Shown here: one piece after another, positions 27,559-36,411 of the stretch
Layout: every line of letters begins with the position of its first letter
Numbering within the stretch: the stretch's first letter is position 1
Assembly (NCBI GenBank): GCA_036384915.1
Contig: DASVLJ010000062.1
Coordinates: 186,001 to 250,000, forward strand
Source of the DNA: PKWO01 sp036384915
Lineage (GTDB): Bacteria; Pseudomonadota; Gammaproteobacteria; Burkholderiales; Burkholderiaceae_D
DNA: 64,000 bases
Direction of reading: 5' to 3'
Notes under the pieces: model-generated
What the model was told of the DNA's origin: nothing
Seen by the model: only the letters and a program-made list of their open reading frames with translations
Database searches by the model: none
Position numbers and translations under genes: made by a program

Positions 27559-28416
27559 ATGAAAAAACTGTTTTTGCTGCTGCTGGTGATGACAAGCTTG
27601 TTCCTGGTGGATACCGCGGCCGTCGCCAAACCAAAACCGAAGCCGCATGCGGACCAGGTGCAGCCGGCACAGCAGGAAGAGCCGCCGGTCGAGGAAGCCC
27701 CGTCGCCGCCCGATACTTCATGGAAAGGCGTGGTCGGTGGCTGGGTCGTCGGCGCCGGCGCCGATGGCTTGGCCGCGAAGATGGGCATCCAGCCGGCCAC
27801 CTTCGGCGTGCTGTTTGCCTTGATCGTGTTGGCGATCCTGGTGTTCCTGATCCTCTCGCTGATGTCGTCGTCGCGGCGCAAGCGCAGCAAGCGGCGTGCG
27901 GTCTATGCCGGCGACTATTCGAACAGCGTGTCTTCCAACCGGCCGGCGCGCGCCGAACCGAAGCAGGCGAGCGGCAGGAGCGGCCACCAGCAATCCAAGC
28001 AAAGTGCCGCCAGCGCGGCAGCCAGGAGCAAATCGCGCGTCGAAGTCCCTGCGGATTTCGATCTCGCCAAGTTTCTGCGCGCCGCCAACGCTTTGTTCCT
28101 GCGCTTGCAAACGGCCTGGGACAACGCCGACCTCGGCGCCATCAAGGAATTCGCCAATGAGGAAATCCGGGAGGAGTTGCGGTTGCAATTGCGCGAGCGC
28201 GGCGAAACCTTGAACAAGACCAGCGTGGCCTCGTTGGACAGTAAGCTGCTGAAGCTCGACCATGCGGGCAAGACCTATACGGCCGTGGTGAAGTTCAGCG
28301 GTAGCATAGGCGAAGAAACCAACCCGCCCAAGCCCTTCATGGAAGTCTGGAGCCTGACCAAGCCCAAGGCCGGCGCGGACGGCTGGACCGTGACGGCGAT
28401 TCAGCAATTCATATAG
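27559..28416 (+). CDS. Tim44-like domain membrane protein
   Basis: A 285-residue protein. Residues 1-23 are a signal peptide, followed by a lysine-proline-rich and glutamate-rich stretch. A transmembrane helix lies at about 82-102 (FGVLFALIVLAILVFLIL). A basic linker follows, then a C-terminal Tim44-like domain (about 165-285) ending in WTVTAIQQFI. Tim44 in mitochondria tethers Hsp70 to the import channel. The bacterial role is unknown. It lies 16 bases after ubiE and 40 bases before ubiJ. Confidence 0.88.
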   Translation: MKKLFLLLLVMTSLFLVDTAAVAKPKPKPHADQVQPAQQEEPPVEEAPSPPDTSWKGVVGGWVVGAGADGLAAKMGIQPATFGVLFALIVLAILVFLILSLMSSSRRKRSKRRAVYAGDYSNSVSSNRPARAEPKQASGRSGHQQSKQSAASAAARSKSRVEVPADFDLAKFLRAANALFLRLQTAWDNADLGAIKEFANEEIREELRLQLRERGETLNKTSVASLDSKLLKLDHAGKTYTAVVKFSGSIGEETNPPKPFMEVWSLTKPKAGADGWTVTAIQQFI

Positions 28417-28456
28417 GGCAGCCAAGGCACCGTGCGCAGCGGCGCCGAGTTTGATG

Positions 28457-29062
28457 ATGAGTTTCCCCCAATTTTTCAGTATCGTTCCCGCCGCAGTCAA
28501 TCACTTGCTGGCGCAGGAAGACTGGGCGCGCGCCAGGCTTTCGCCGCATGCCGGCAAGACCGCACGTTTCGACGCCGGCTTCCAGCGCCTCGATTTGACG
28601 GTGGAGGCCGGCGGCTTGCTGGCTTTGGCTCAGGCGCAAGCCGAGCCGGCTGTTACGATCAAGGTCAGCGCGGCCGATCTGCCGCTGATCGCGCAAGACA
28701 TGAAGAAGGCATTTTCCTATGTGAGGATAGAAGGCGATGCCGATTTCGCCAACAGCCTGTCCCAGGTGAGCCAGGGCTTGCGCTGGGATGCCGAAGACGA
28801 CCTTGCCAAACTGTTCGGCGACGTGGCCGCCGTGCGCATGGTGGCGACTGCCAAAGCAGGGTTTGCCGCCGCCCGCGATGGCCACAGGCGCCTCGCGGAG
28901 AATGTTGCCGAATATCTGACCGAGGAAAAACCCGTGTTGATGCGCCCGCCGGCTGTATCCGATTTCGCCGCCGAAGTGGCGCGCTTGCGCGACGATGTCG
29001 AACGCATGCAAAAACGTATTGAAAAGTTGGAAGGGAAGCGGCAGGAGGGATCGAATCGATGA
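28457..29062 (+). CDS. ubiJ: Ubiquinone biosynthesis accessory factor UbiJ (SCP2 domain)
   Basis: About 201 residues. The N-terminal half fits the SCP2 sterol-carrier fold found in UbiJ (a lipid-binding pocket protein of the Ubi complex). The C-terminus is a helical, charged tail (DVERMQKRIEKLEGKR). The start could be ATG 28454 or 28457; both follow GAG at short distance. The stop TGA overlaps the ATG of ubiB (ATGA). Position between ubiE and ubiB is decisive for the name, since the sequence alone is variable. Confidence 0.88.
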   Translation: MSFPQFFSIVPAAVNHLLAQEDWARARLSPHAGKTARFDAGFQRLDLTVEAGGLLALAQAQAEPAVTIKVSAADLPLIAQDMKKAFSYVRIEGDADFANSLSQVSQGLRWDAEDDLAKLFGDVAAVRMVATAKAGFAAARDGHRRLAENVAEYLTEEKPVLMRPPAVSDFAAEVARLRDDVERMQKRIEKLEGKRQEGSNR

Positions 29063-30627
29063 TCCTGCGTTTTCTTCGCCTGTTCAAAATCTTCCGTGTG
29101 GCGGTGCTCTATGGTCTGGACGATATCGCCATGTCCAATCTGGCATTCCCGCGCGCTGTCTGGCTGATCGACAAGCTGACTTTTTGGCGCGACATTTCTG
29201 CGCCGCGCGGCCAGCGCCTGCGCATGGCTCTGGAAGACCTCGGCCCCATCTTCGTCAAGTTCGGCCAGGTGTTGTCCACCCGGCGCGACTTGATGCCGCC
29301 CGATATCGCCGATGAACTGGCGCGCCTGCAAGACCGCGTTCCGCCATTCGATACCGAGATCGCCATTGCGCAGATCATCAAGTCGCTGGGGGCACACCCC
29401 GACCAATTGTTCGGCAGCTTCGAGCGCGAACCCGTAGCTTCGGCCTCGATCGCCCAGGTGCACTTCGCCACGCTGAAAGATGGCAGAGAGGTGGCCGTCA
29501 AGGTGCTGCGCCCGGGCATGAAAAAATCGATCGAAGAAGACCTGGCCTTGATGCGTATCGCCGCCGACTGGGTCGAGCGGCTGTGGGCGGACGGCAAACG
29601 CTTGAAGCCCAAGGAAGTGGTCGCCGAATTCGACAAATACCTGCACGACGAACTCGACTTGATGCGCGAAGCGGCCAACGGCAGCCAGTTGCGGCGCAAC
29701 TTCGCCGAATCCGACCTCTTGCTCGTGCCCGAGATGTTTTGGGATTTTTGCTCGTCTTCTGTGATTGTGATGGAACGCATGCGCGGCATCCCGATTTCGC
29801 AGACCGAGCGCCTTCTTGCCGCCGGCGTCGATTTGAAGAAGCTCTCGCGCGACGGTGTGGAAATCTTTTTCACGCAAGTCTTCCGCGATGGCTTCTTCCA
29901 TGCCGACATGCATCCGGGGAACATCCTCGTGTCGACCGAGCCGGCCACGCTGGGCCGCTATATCGCACTCGACTTCGGCATCGTCGGCACCTTGAATGAT
30001 TTCGACAAGGATTACCTGTCGCAAAACTTCCTGGCCTTCTTTCGCCGCGACTACAAGCGCGTGGCCGAAGCGCACATCGAATCGGGCTGGGCACCCAAGG
30101 AAACCCGCGTCGACGAGCTCGAATCGGCCGTGCGCGCCTGCTGTGAACCGATCTTCGACCGGCCCCTGAAAGACATCTCCTTCGGCCAGGTGCTGTTGCG
30201 ATTGTTCCAGACCTCGCGCCGCTTCAATGTCGAAGTGCAGCCCCAACTGGTCTTGCTGCAAAAGACGCTGTTGAATATCGAAGGCCTGGGCCGTCAGCTC
30301 GACCCCGACCTCGACCTGTGGAAAACCGCCAAGCCCTATCTCGAACGCTGGATGAGCGAACAGATCGGCTGGCGTGGCTTCATCGAAAGCCTCAAGACCG
30401 AAGCGCCGCACTACAACAGGCTCCTGCCCCAACTGCCGCGCCTGATGCACCAAGCCTTGACGCGCACCGGCGACAAGCTGGTCGATGAGCCGGCGGAATT
30501 GATGAAACGCCTGCTCGAGGAGCAGAAGCGCACCAACTTCCTGATCAGTGTCGCCCTCTATCTTGGCGCGGGCCTGCTTGCCGGCGTGGTGCTGGTGCGG
30601 TTGATCCGTTACTGGCACGGGGGGTGA
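29059..30627 (+). CDS. ubiB: Ubiquinone biosynthesis regulatory kinase-like protein UbiB
   Basis: A 522-residue ABC1/ADCK atypical kinase needed for ubiquinone synthesis. The KxGQ motif is KFGQ at 67-70, preceding STRRDLMPPDI. The A-rich loop and lysine region are visible as ASIAQVHFA and VAVKVLRPG. The HADMHPGN motif and the DFG-like segment LDFGIVGTL follow. Two C-terminal membrane helices lie in LISVALYLGAGLLAGVVLVRLI. It overlaps ubiJ by four bases and the next methyltransferase gene is immediately downstream. Confidence 0.97.
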   Translation: MILRFLRLFKIFRVAVLYGLDDIAMSNLAFPRAVWLIDKLTFWRDISAPRGQRLRMALEDLGPIFVKFGQVLSTRRDLMPPDIADELARLQDRVPPFDTEIAIAQIIKSLGAHPDQLFGSFEREPVASASIAQVHFATLKDGREVAVKVLRPGMKKSIEEDLALMRIAADWVERLWADGKRLKPKEVVAEFDKYLHDELDLMREAANGSQLRRNFAESDLLLVPEMFWDFCSSSVIVMERMRGIPISQTERLLAAGVDLKKLSRDGVEIFFTQVFRDGFFHADMHPGNILVSTEPATLGRYIALDFGIVGTLNDFDKDYLSQNFLAFFRRDYKRVAEAHIESGWAPKETRVDELESAVRACCEPIFDRPLKDISFGQVLLRLFQTSRRFNVEVQPQLVLLQKTLLNIEGLGRQLDPDLDLWKTAKPYLERWMSEQIGWRGFIESLKTEAPHYNRLLPQLPRLMHQALTRTGDKLVDEPAELMKRLLEEQKRTNFLISVALYLGAGLLAGVVLVRLIRYWHGG

Positions 30628-30629
30628 CT

Positions 30630-31229
30630 GTGCCGGATTTCGAAACGCGCGATCCGACGGCACCGGGCTTCTGGAGCGAGCGCTTCGAAAAGCAATTCAT
30701 GCCCTGGGACAGGGCCGGCGTGCCGGACGATTTGCGCCGATTTGTCGCCAGGACCGCGCCGGCTGCAGTCCTGATTCCCGGTTGCGGTACGGGACATGAA
30801 GTGGCTTTCTTCGCCGAGGGCGGTTGGGATGTGACGGCGATCGACTTTGCTCCGGCTGCCGTGGCTGTTGCCAAGCAGAATCTTGGGCGCTGGGCAGACC
30901 GGGTGCAGGAAGCCGACTTTTTCGCTTTTGAGCCGCTCCGCCGACCGCAGGTGGTTTACGAGCGCGCCTTTCTATGTGCCCTGCCGCCGGCCATGAATGA
31001 GGCGATAGCCGCGCGTTGGATGTCCTTGCTGCCGCCGGGTGGTCTGCTTGCCGGGTTTTTCTTTTTCGGCGCGGCCGGCAAGGGGCCGCCGTTTCCGATT
31101 ACTCCCGAGAAGCTCGACGCCTTGTTGAGTCCCGGGTTTGAACGCATTGAGGATCGCCAGGTTGCCGATTCCATACCGGTCTTCGCCGGCCGCGAGCGCT
31201 GGCAAGTCTGGCGCCGGAAGGCCGACTGA
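30630..31229 (+). CDS. TPMT-family SAM-dependent methyltransferase
   Basis: About 199 residues with the thiopurine S-methyltransferase family pattern: the N-terminal FWSERFEKQFMPWDRAGVP, the SAM loop LIPGCGTGHEVAFFAEGGWDVTAIDF in pieces, and YERAFLCALPP. Family members methylate thiols, selenium, tellurium or halides; substrate here is unknown. GTG 30630 is chosen because GGGG lies five bases before it. GTG 30624, which would overlap the ubiB stop (GTGA) and add two residues, is also possible. Confidence 0.9.
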   Translation: MPDFETRDPTAPGFWSERFEKQFMPWDRAGVPDDLRRFVARTAPAAVLIPGCGTGHEVAFFAEGGWDVTAIDFAPAAVAVAKQNLGRWADRVQEADFFAFEPLRRPQVVYERAFLCALPPAMNEAIAARWMSLLPPGGLLAGFFFFGAAGKGPPFPITPEKLDALLSPGFERIEDRQVADSIPVFAGRERWQVWRRKAD

Positions 31230-31351
31230 CTTGCGCAGTATTGCCATTATCGTGACAGCCTGCGGCTGGCCAAATCCTGACGCTTTGATAACATCCTTAA
31301 TAACAACCTTAAGCGGCCGGCTTTATTGCAAAACCGCCCCGATTTTCGGGC

Positions 31352-31377
31352 TTGCAAGGGATTGATTTTGCTATAAT
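31352..31377 (+). promoter_or_regulatory. Candidate extended -10 promoter of the polyamine operon
   Basis: TATAAT at 31372-31377 is preceded by TGC, giving an extended -10. The best -35-like string, TTGCAA at 31352-31357, is only 14 bases away, so the extended -10 probably dominates. It lies about 30 bases ahead of the ATPase start. Confidence 0.55.
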
Positions 31378-31408
31378 TTCTCGCTTTGCAAACCCCGCTC
31401 TGGAACAG

Positions 31409-32506
31409 ATGGCGCTCCTCGAAATCCGCAACGTCAGCCGCCGTTTTGGCGACTTTACCGCTGTCGACAACGTCAGCCTCTCGATGGAGGCCGGGGAATT
31501 TTTTACCTTGCTTGGCCCCTCTGGCTGCGGCAAGACCACGCTGCTTCGCATGATCGCCGGTTTCGATCTGCCCGATTCGGGCCAGATCCTGCTCGACGGA
31601 GTCGACCTGGTCGGCACGCCGCCGGAAAAGCGGCCGGTGCATACCGTATTCCAGAGCTATGCGCTGTTCCCTCACATGACCGTGGCCGGCAACATCGCCT
31701 TTCCGCTCAAGATGGCCCATACGCCGGCGGACCAGATCAAGGCCAAGGTGACGGAAGCCTTGAATGACGTGCGTCTCGGCGAATTCGGCACGCGCTATCC
31801 GCACGAACTGTCGGGGGGGCAGCGCCAGCGCGTGGCGATAGCGCGCGCATTGGTGACGCATCCCAAGGTGCTGCTGCTCGACGAGCCCCTGTCGGCGTTG
31901 GACGCCAAGCTGCGCGAGCAGATGCAGATCGAGCTGATCAACATGCAGAAGGAAGTCGGCATCACCTTCATCTATGTGACGCATGATCAGGGCGAGGCCC
32001 TGGCGCTGTCGCACCGGATCGCCGTCATGAACCGCGGCAAGGTCGAACAGCTCGACGAGCCGCACCGCATCTATAGCTTCCCGAAAAACCGTTTTGTGGC
32101 CGACTTCATCGGTACCTGCAATCTGTACGACGGCAAGATCGCCGGCGTGGATGCGATCGGGCCGCGTAGGACGATGAAGTTTGAGGTGCAAGGCTTGGGC
32201 AGCGTCAACATGGCGCATCCCGACGGCCTGCCCGAAGGCGCAACGGGCACGCTCGCGCTGCGCCCGGAAAAGATCCGCATTGCGGCCGACGCGGGAGATA
32301 TCGGCCCGGGCAACAGCTACAAGGGTGTGGTCAAGGAACTACTCTATCTCGGCGACGTGACTGTCTACCAGGTCGAGACCGAAGGCGGGGCCGAGGTCAA
32401 GGCCCTGCTGGCCAATTCCGGCGCGGGGCGCGTGCGCTTCTTCGAGCCCGGCGATGCGGTGGTCGTCGGCTGGCCGGTCGATGCGGGGCATTTCGTCCAT
32501 GGCTAG
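31409..32506 (+). CDS. potA: Polyamine ABC transporter ATP-binding protein
   Basis: A 365-residue ABC ATPase. Walker A is GPSGCGKTT at 36-44, the signature is LSGGQRQRVAIARAL, and Walker B is VLLLDEPLSALD. The C-terminal 130 residues form the TOBE_2 domain typical of spermidine/putrescine and similar importers. The ATG at 31409 follows GGA at five bases and starts at the domain (MALLEIRNVSRRF); an upstream ATG at 31352 would begin in the promoter. The stop overlaps the start of the first permease by eight bases. Confidence 0.93.
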   Translation: MALLEIRNVSRRFGDFTAVDNVSLSMEAGEFFTLLGPSGCGKTTLLRMIAGFDLPDSGQILLDGVDLVGTPPEKRPVHTVFQSYALFPHMTVAGNIAFPLKMAHTPADQIKAKVTEALNDVRLGEFGTRYPHELSGGQRQRVAIARALVTHPKVLLLDEPLSALDAKLREQMQIELINMQKEVGITFIYVTHDQGEALALSHRIAVMNRGKVEQLDEPHRIYSFPKNRFVADFIGTCNLYDGKIAGVDAIGPRRTMKFEVQGLGSVNMAHPDGLPEGATGTLALRPEKIRIAADAGDIGPGNSYKGVVKELLYLGDVTVYQVETEGGAEVKALLANSGAGRVRFFEPGDAVVVGWPVDAGHFVHG

Positions 32507-33395
32507 GGGCGCATCGGATAAATCACTGGGGCGCTGGCTCATCAGCGGTCCGCCGCTCTTGTACCTGATTATCTTCTTCGTCTTGCCCTGCCTGATCATG
32601 GTGCTGGCTTCGTTCCGCTCGCCGGGCGATTACGGCGGCCTCGCGCCCTTGCGCGATGCGGACGGCAAGCTTGATCTCTCGTTCGACAATTACACGCGCT
32701 TCTTCGACGACTTCGTCTATGCGCGCGTGTTCATCAAGTCGCTGCTGTACGCCTTGACCACAACCGTGACCTGCCTCGTCATGGCGTATCCGCTTGCGAC
32801 GCTGATCGCGCACAGTTCCAAGAAATACCGCGACTTCCTGCTCTTGCTCGTGATCCTCCCGTTCTGGAGCAACTTCCTGATTCGCGTGTACGCCTGGATG
32901 ATCATCCTCGGTCCGCAATCGGCGCTGTCGCGCGGCGTCAATGCCGTGCTCGGCTTGTTCGGCATGGAGCCGGTCACGCTGCTGTTTTCGGGCTTTGCCG
33001 TGATTGTCGGCCTGGTCTATGTGCATCTGCCTTTCATGGTGCTGCCGCTTTACGCCAACCTGGAAAAACATGATCCGGCGCTGCTCGATGCGGCGCAGGA
33101 CCTCGGCGCCAATACCTGGCAGCGTTTCTGGCGCGTGACCTTTCCGCTATCCCTGCCCGGCGTATTCGCCGGCGCCGCCCTGGTATTCATCCCCGCGCTC
33201 GGCATCTTCGCCGTGTCCGACATCCTTGGCGGCACCGGCGGCATCATGATCGGCAACGTGATCAAGCAGCAATTGCTCGAGACGCGCGACTGGCCGTTCG
33301 GCAGCGTGCTCTCGATCGGCCTGACCGCGGCGGCCTTGCTGGTGGCCGGTTTGGCGGCCTGGGTGGCACGGCCGAGGAGGGGCGCCCATGCGTAA
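32499..33395 (+). CDS. potB: Polyamine ABC transporter permease (PotB type)
   Basis: A 298-residue inner-membrane permease with about six helices. The EAA-loop region is visible as LLDAAQDLGANTWQRFWRVTFPLSLPG, in pieces. It starts at ATG 32499 inside the end of the ATPase gene and overlaps the next permease by eight bases, so the genes are coupled. The substrate assignment comes from operon content rather than from this protein alone. Confidence 0.92.
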   Translation: MARGASDKSLGRWLISGPPLLYLIIFFVLPCLIMVLASFRSPGDYGGLAPLRDADGKLDLSFDNYTRFFDDFVYARVFIKSLLYALTTTVTCLVMAYPLATLIAHSSKKYRDFLLLLVILPFWSNFLIRVYAWMIILGPQSALSRGVNAVLGLFGMEPVTLLFSGFAVIVGLVYVHLPFMVLPLYANLEKHDPALLDAAQDLGANTWQRFWRVTFPLSLPGVFAGAALVFIPALGIFAVSDILGGTGGIMIGNVIKQQLLETRDWPFGSVLSIGLTAAALLVAGLAAWVARPRRGAHA

Positions 33396-34161
33396 TACGA
33401 AACGAACCCTGCTCTGGGCAATCTCCATCGCGGTCTATGCCTTTCTGTATGTGCCGCTGTTGATCGTGATCCTGTATTCGTTCAACGATTCGCGCCTGAA
33501 TGCGGAATGGGTCGGCTTCACTTTCGACTGGTACCGCAAGCTGTTCCATCATGATGAAATGATCGCGGCGGCCGGCAATTCGCTCTGGATCGCACTCGTG
33601 ACCAGCTTTTGCTCGACCATACTCGGCACCATGGCCGGGTTGGCCATGCACAAATACAAGAGCAAGCTGTTGCAGATACTGGTGCTGACGCCGATTGCGA
33701 TCCCCGAAATCCTGATGGGCGTGTCGCTGCTGCTGTTCTTTGTCATGCTCAACATGACGCTCGGCCTGGTGTCGATCACGCTGGCGCATATCGCATTCTG
33801 TATCGGCTTCGTCGCCATCGTGGTGCGTTCGCGCCTGGCGGGCATGGATGAAAGTCTGACCGAAGCTGCGCGCGATTGCGGCGCCACGCCGTGGAATGCC
33901 TTCCGCCTCGTCACGCTGCCCTTGATCATGCCCGGCGTCATCGCCGGCGCGCTGATGGCGTTCACCTTGTCGATCGACGACTTCGTGATCACCTTCTTCA
34001 CCGCCGGCGCCAACGCTTCGACCCTGCCGTTGCAGATTTATTCTATGATCAAGATTGCCGTGACGCCGGAAGTCAACGCCGTTTCTACGCTTCTGATGGG
34101 CTTGACCCTGTTGCTGATTGTGATCGCCTCGAAACTTTCGCCTGGCGCACTCCGCTCCTGA
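33388..34161 (+). CDS. potC: Polyamine ABC transporter permease (PotC type)
   Basis: A 257-residue second permease with six predicted helices. The EAA-loop segment is TEAARDCGATPWNAFRLVTLPLIMPG, in pieces. A very strong ribosome site, GGAGGGG, lies five bases before ATG 33388. The family signature SIDDFVITFFTAG is typical of PotC. It overlaps the PotB-type gene by eight bases and is 39 bases from the binding protein gene. Confidence 0.93.
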   Translation: MRNTKRTLLWAISIAVYAFLYVPLLIVILYSFNDSRLNAEWVGFTFDWYRKLFHHDEMIAAAGNSLWIALVTSFCSTILGTMAGLAMHKYKSKLLQILVLTPIAIPEILMGVSLLLFFVMLNMTLGLVSITLAHIAFCIGFVAIVVRSRLAGMDESLTEAARDCGATPWNAFRLVTLPLIMPGVIAGALMAFTLSIDDFVITFFTAGANASTLPLQIYSMIKIAVTPEVNAVSTLLMGLTLLLIVIASKLSPGALRS

Positions 34162-34200
34162 TTGTTCTTGAACGCTCTTGAATGCCCCCAGAGGAATGCC

Positions 34201-35262
34201 ATGAAAAAACTGCTCGCTACCGTATTGATGCTTGCCGCAGCCGCTTCCGCCCAGGCTGCCGACGAATTCCACCTTTATAACTGGAACAACTACCTGGCGC
34301 CGGAAACGGTCGCGCGCTTCGAAGCATTCTGCAAATGCAAGGTGGTCCAGACCTACTACGGCGACAATGAGGAAATGCTGGCCAAGCTGGCTGCCGGCGC
34401 GTCGGGCTACGACATGATTGTGCCGACCGGGAACGCGCTGGAACCCCTGATCAAGCAGGATTTCCTCAAGCCGCTCGACAAGGCGCAGCTGCCCAACCTG
34501 AAGAACATGAATCCGGCGTTCATGAACACGGATTTCGACAAGGGCAACAAATATTCCGTGCCTTACGCCTATACCATCACCATGCTGGGCTACAACGACG
34601 CCAAGATGAAGGCGTTGGGTATCACCGTCGATAGCTGGGCCGTGATCTTCGACCCCGCCATCCTGGCAAAGATCAAGGGCAAGGTGACGGTGCTCGATTC
34701 GGCCAATGAACTGATGGCCGCCGCGCTCAAGTACAAAGGCTATTCGGCCAACGATACCGACGAAAAGCATTGGCAGGAAGCCAAGGACGTGATCATGAAG
34801 GCCAAGCCCTATTGGGCGGCCTTCAATGGGACGAGCTATATCAAGGAGTTGACGGTGGGAAATATCTGGGTCGCGCACGGCTATTCGAACGATATCTTCC
34901 AGGCCAATGCCGATGCCCAGACCGCCAAGCGTCCCTTCCATATCCTGCATGCCCTGCCTAAGGAAGGCGCCGTGCTGGCGCTGGACAGCATGGTGATCCC
35001 GAAGTCGGCACCGCGCCCCGACTTGGCCCTGAAGTTCATGAACTTTATGATGGACGGCAAAAACTCTTCGGACCTGACCAATATGATGGGCTCGGGCAAT
35101 CCCAATAGCGACGCGGCCCAGTACATCAAGCCGGAAATCATCAAGAATGGCGCGATTTTCCCGGATAAGGCCGGCTTGTCGAAGCTGGAGATGTTGCGTG
35201 ATCTGGATAGCAAGAAGCGCCGGATTCGCAACAAAATCTGGACTGAAATTCGCGCCAGCTAA
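34201..35262 (+). CDS. Polyamine ABC transporter substrate-binding protein
   Basis: A 353-residue periplasmic binding protein. Residues 1-19 are a signal peptide cleaved after AQA. The mature part starts with DEFHLYNWNNYLAPETVARFE, in pieces, the characteristic opening of PotD/PotF. It has the usual YSVPYAYTITMLGYN hinge region. ATG 34201 follows AGAGGA and starts at the signal peptide; an upstream in-frame start at 34162 is unlikely. It is the last gene of the operon and is followed by a strong hairpin. Putrescine or spermidine cannot be distinguished by eye. Confidence 0.93.
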   Translation: MKKLLATVLMLAAAASAQAADEFHLYNWNNYLAPETVARFEAFCKCKVVQTYYGDNEEMLAKLAAGASGYDMIVPTGNALEPLIKQDFLKPLDKAQLPNLKNMNPAFMNTDFDKGNKYSVPYAYTITMLGYNDAKMKALGITVDSWAVIFDPAILAKIKGKVTVLDSANELMAAALKYKGYSANDTDEKHWQEAKDVIMKAKPYWAAFNGTSYIKELTVGNIWVAHGYSNDIFQANADAQTAKRPFHILHALPKEGAVLALDSMVIPKSAPRPDLALKFMNFMMDGKNSSDLTNMMGSGNPNSDAAQYIKPEIIKNGAIFPDKAGLSKLEMLRDLDSKKRRIRNKIWTEIRAS

Positions 35263-35267
35263 AAATA

Positions 35268-35293
35268 CCCCTCTCCCGCTCGCGGGAGAGGGG
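35268..35293. terminator. Strong GC-rich hairpin after the polyamine operon
   Basis: CCCCTCTCCCGC (35268-35279) pairs perfectly with GCGGGAGAGGGG (35282-35293) with a two-base gap. No T-run follows. It may serve as a terminator or 3' stabiliser. Similar CCCTCTCCC...GGGAGAGGG strings are widespread extragenic repeats in proteobacteria. Confidence 0.6.
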
Positions 35294-35388
35294 GCGTCAC
35301 CGTGTAGCGCTGCGCCTCCGCCAAATCGCCGAAATCCCGGAAAACCATTATAATTCAGGGTTTTGTAGGATTTTTGCAGGGATTTTCG

Positions 35389-35676
35389 ATGCCGATCTAT
35401 GCCTATCGCTGTGAGGCTTGTGGTTTTGCCAAGGACGTGTTGCAAAAGATCTCGGATGCGCCGCTCACCGAGTGTCCGAGCTGCGGCAAGGCCGCGTTCA
35501 AAAAGCAAGTGACCGCTGCCGGTTTCCAATTGAAGGGGACGGGTTGGTACGTCACCGATTTCCGCAACAGCGGCGGCTCGGCACCTTCGGGCAGCGCACC
35601 TGCGCCCGCACCTGCCGCTGCACCGGCTCCCGCTCCCGCACCAAGCACGGGTTCCGGCAACTCGTCCTCGACCTGA
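35389..35676 (+). CDS. FmdB-family zinc-ribbon protein
   Basis: A 95-residue protein. The N-terminal zinc ribbon has CEAC and CPSC pairs (MPIYAYRCEACG ... CPSCGK). The C-terminal part is a low-complexity alanine-proline tail. FmdB proteins are putative regulatory zinc-ribbon proteins. ATG 35389 follows GCAGGGA at six bases. A TATAAT at 35349-35354 lies upstream without a good -35. It precedes DUF502 and aspS, the normal arrangement in this group. Confidence 0.9.
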   Translation: MPIYAYRCEACGFAKDVLQKISDAPLTECPSCGKAAFKKQVTAAGFQLKGTGWYVTDFRNSGGSAPSGSAPAPAPAAAPAPAPAPSTGSGNSSST

Positions 35677-35717
35677 TTCCCCCCGACTTTGCAAGGACTC
35701 TTCCGCGAAAGAACCTG

Positions 35718-36323
35718 ATGCGCAAGTATTTCGTCACCGGCCTGCTGATTCTCGTTCCGCTGATCATCACCCTCTGGGTGCTGTCCTTGATCATCGGCAC
35801 GCTCGACCAGTCGCTCTTGCTGCTGCCCGAGACATGGCGTCCCGACGTGCTGCTGGTCGGCCATCATGTGCCGCTGCTCGGTACGATCTTCACGCTCTTG
35901 ATCATCTTCGTCACCGGCGTGCTGGCGCGCAACTTCGTCGGCAACCAGGTGCTGCGCTTCTGGGAAATGATCCTCAACCACATTCCCTTCGTCAATTCGA
36001 TCTATTCGAGCGTCAAGCAGGTGTCCGATACCTTGCTATCGTCTTCGGGCAATGCCTTCCGCAAGGCGGTGCTGGTCGAATACCCGCGCGCGGGAAGCTG
36101 GACCATCGCCTTCGTCACAGGCGCGCCCGGCGGCGACGTGAAAAATCATTTGACGGGTGATTTCATCAGCCTCTACGTCCCGACTACGCCGAACCCGACC
36201 TCGGGTTTTTTTCTGATGGTCCCGCGCGAGCAAACCATCGAGCTCGACATGACGGTCGATGCGGCGCTGAAATACATCGTCTCGATGGGTGTGGTGACCC
36301 CCGAGGCCGCACTGAAAAATTGA
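35718..36323 (+). CDS. DUF502 inner-membrane protein
   Basis: A 201-residue protein with two N-terminal membrane helices (about 5-28 and 49-70) and a soluble domain with the DUF502 pattern: NHIPFVNSIYSSVKQVSDTL and GDFISLYVPTTPNPTSGFFLMVP in pieces. Function is unknown; plant relatives (COV/LCV) affect vascular patterning. The upstream open frame overlapping FmdB is a shadow, since ATG 35718 starts at the conserved membrane anchor. Confidence 0.92.
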   Translation: MRKYFVTGLLILVPLIITLWVLSLIIGTLDQSLLLLPETWRPDVLLVGHHVPLLGTIFTLLIIFVTGVLARNFVGNQVLRFWEMILNHIPFVNSIYSSVKQVSDTLLSSSGNAFRKAVLVEYPRAGSWTIAFVTGAPGGDVKNHLTGDFISLYVPTTPNPTSGFFLMVPREQTIELDMTVDAALKYIVSMGVVTPEAALKN

Positions 36324-36411
36324 ACGCCTTATTGCACGCCGTTGCACCTTATTTGAACCCATTTGCAATTTGTCCGCCGGCAAAGCTCGGCATTGAAACT
36401 GGAACTTGATT

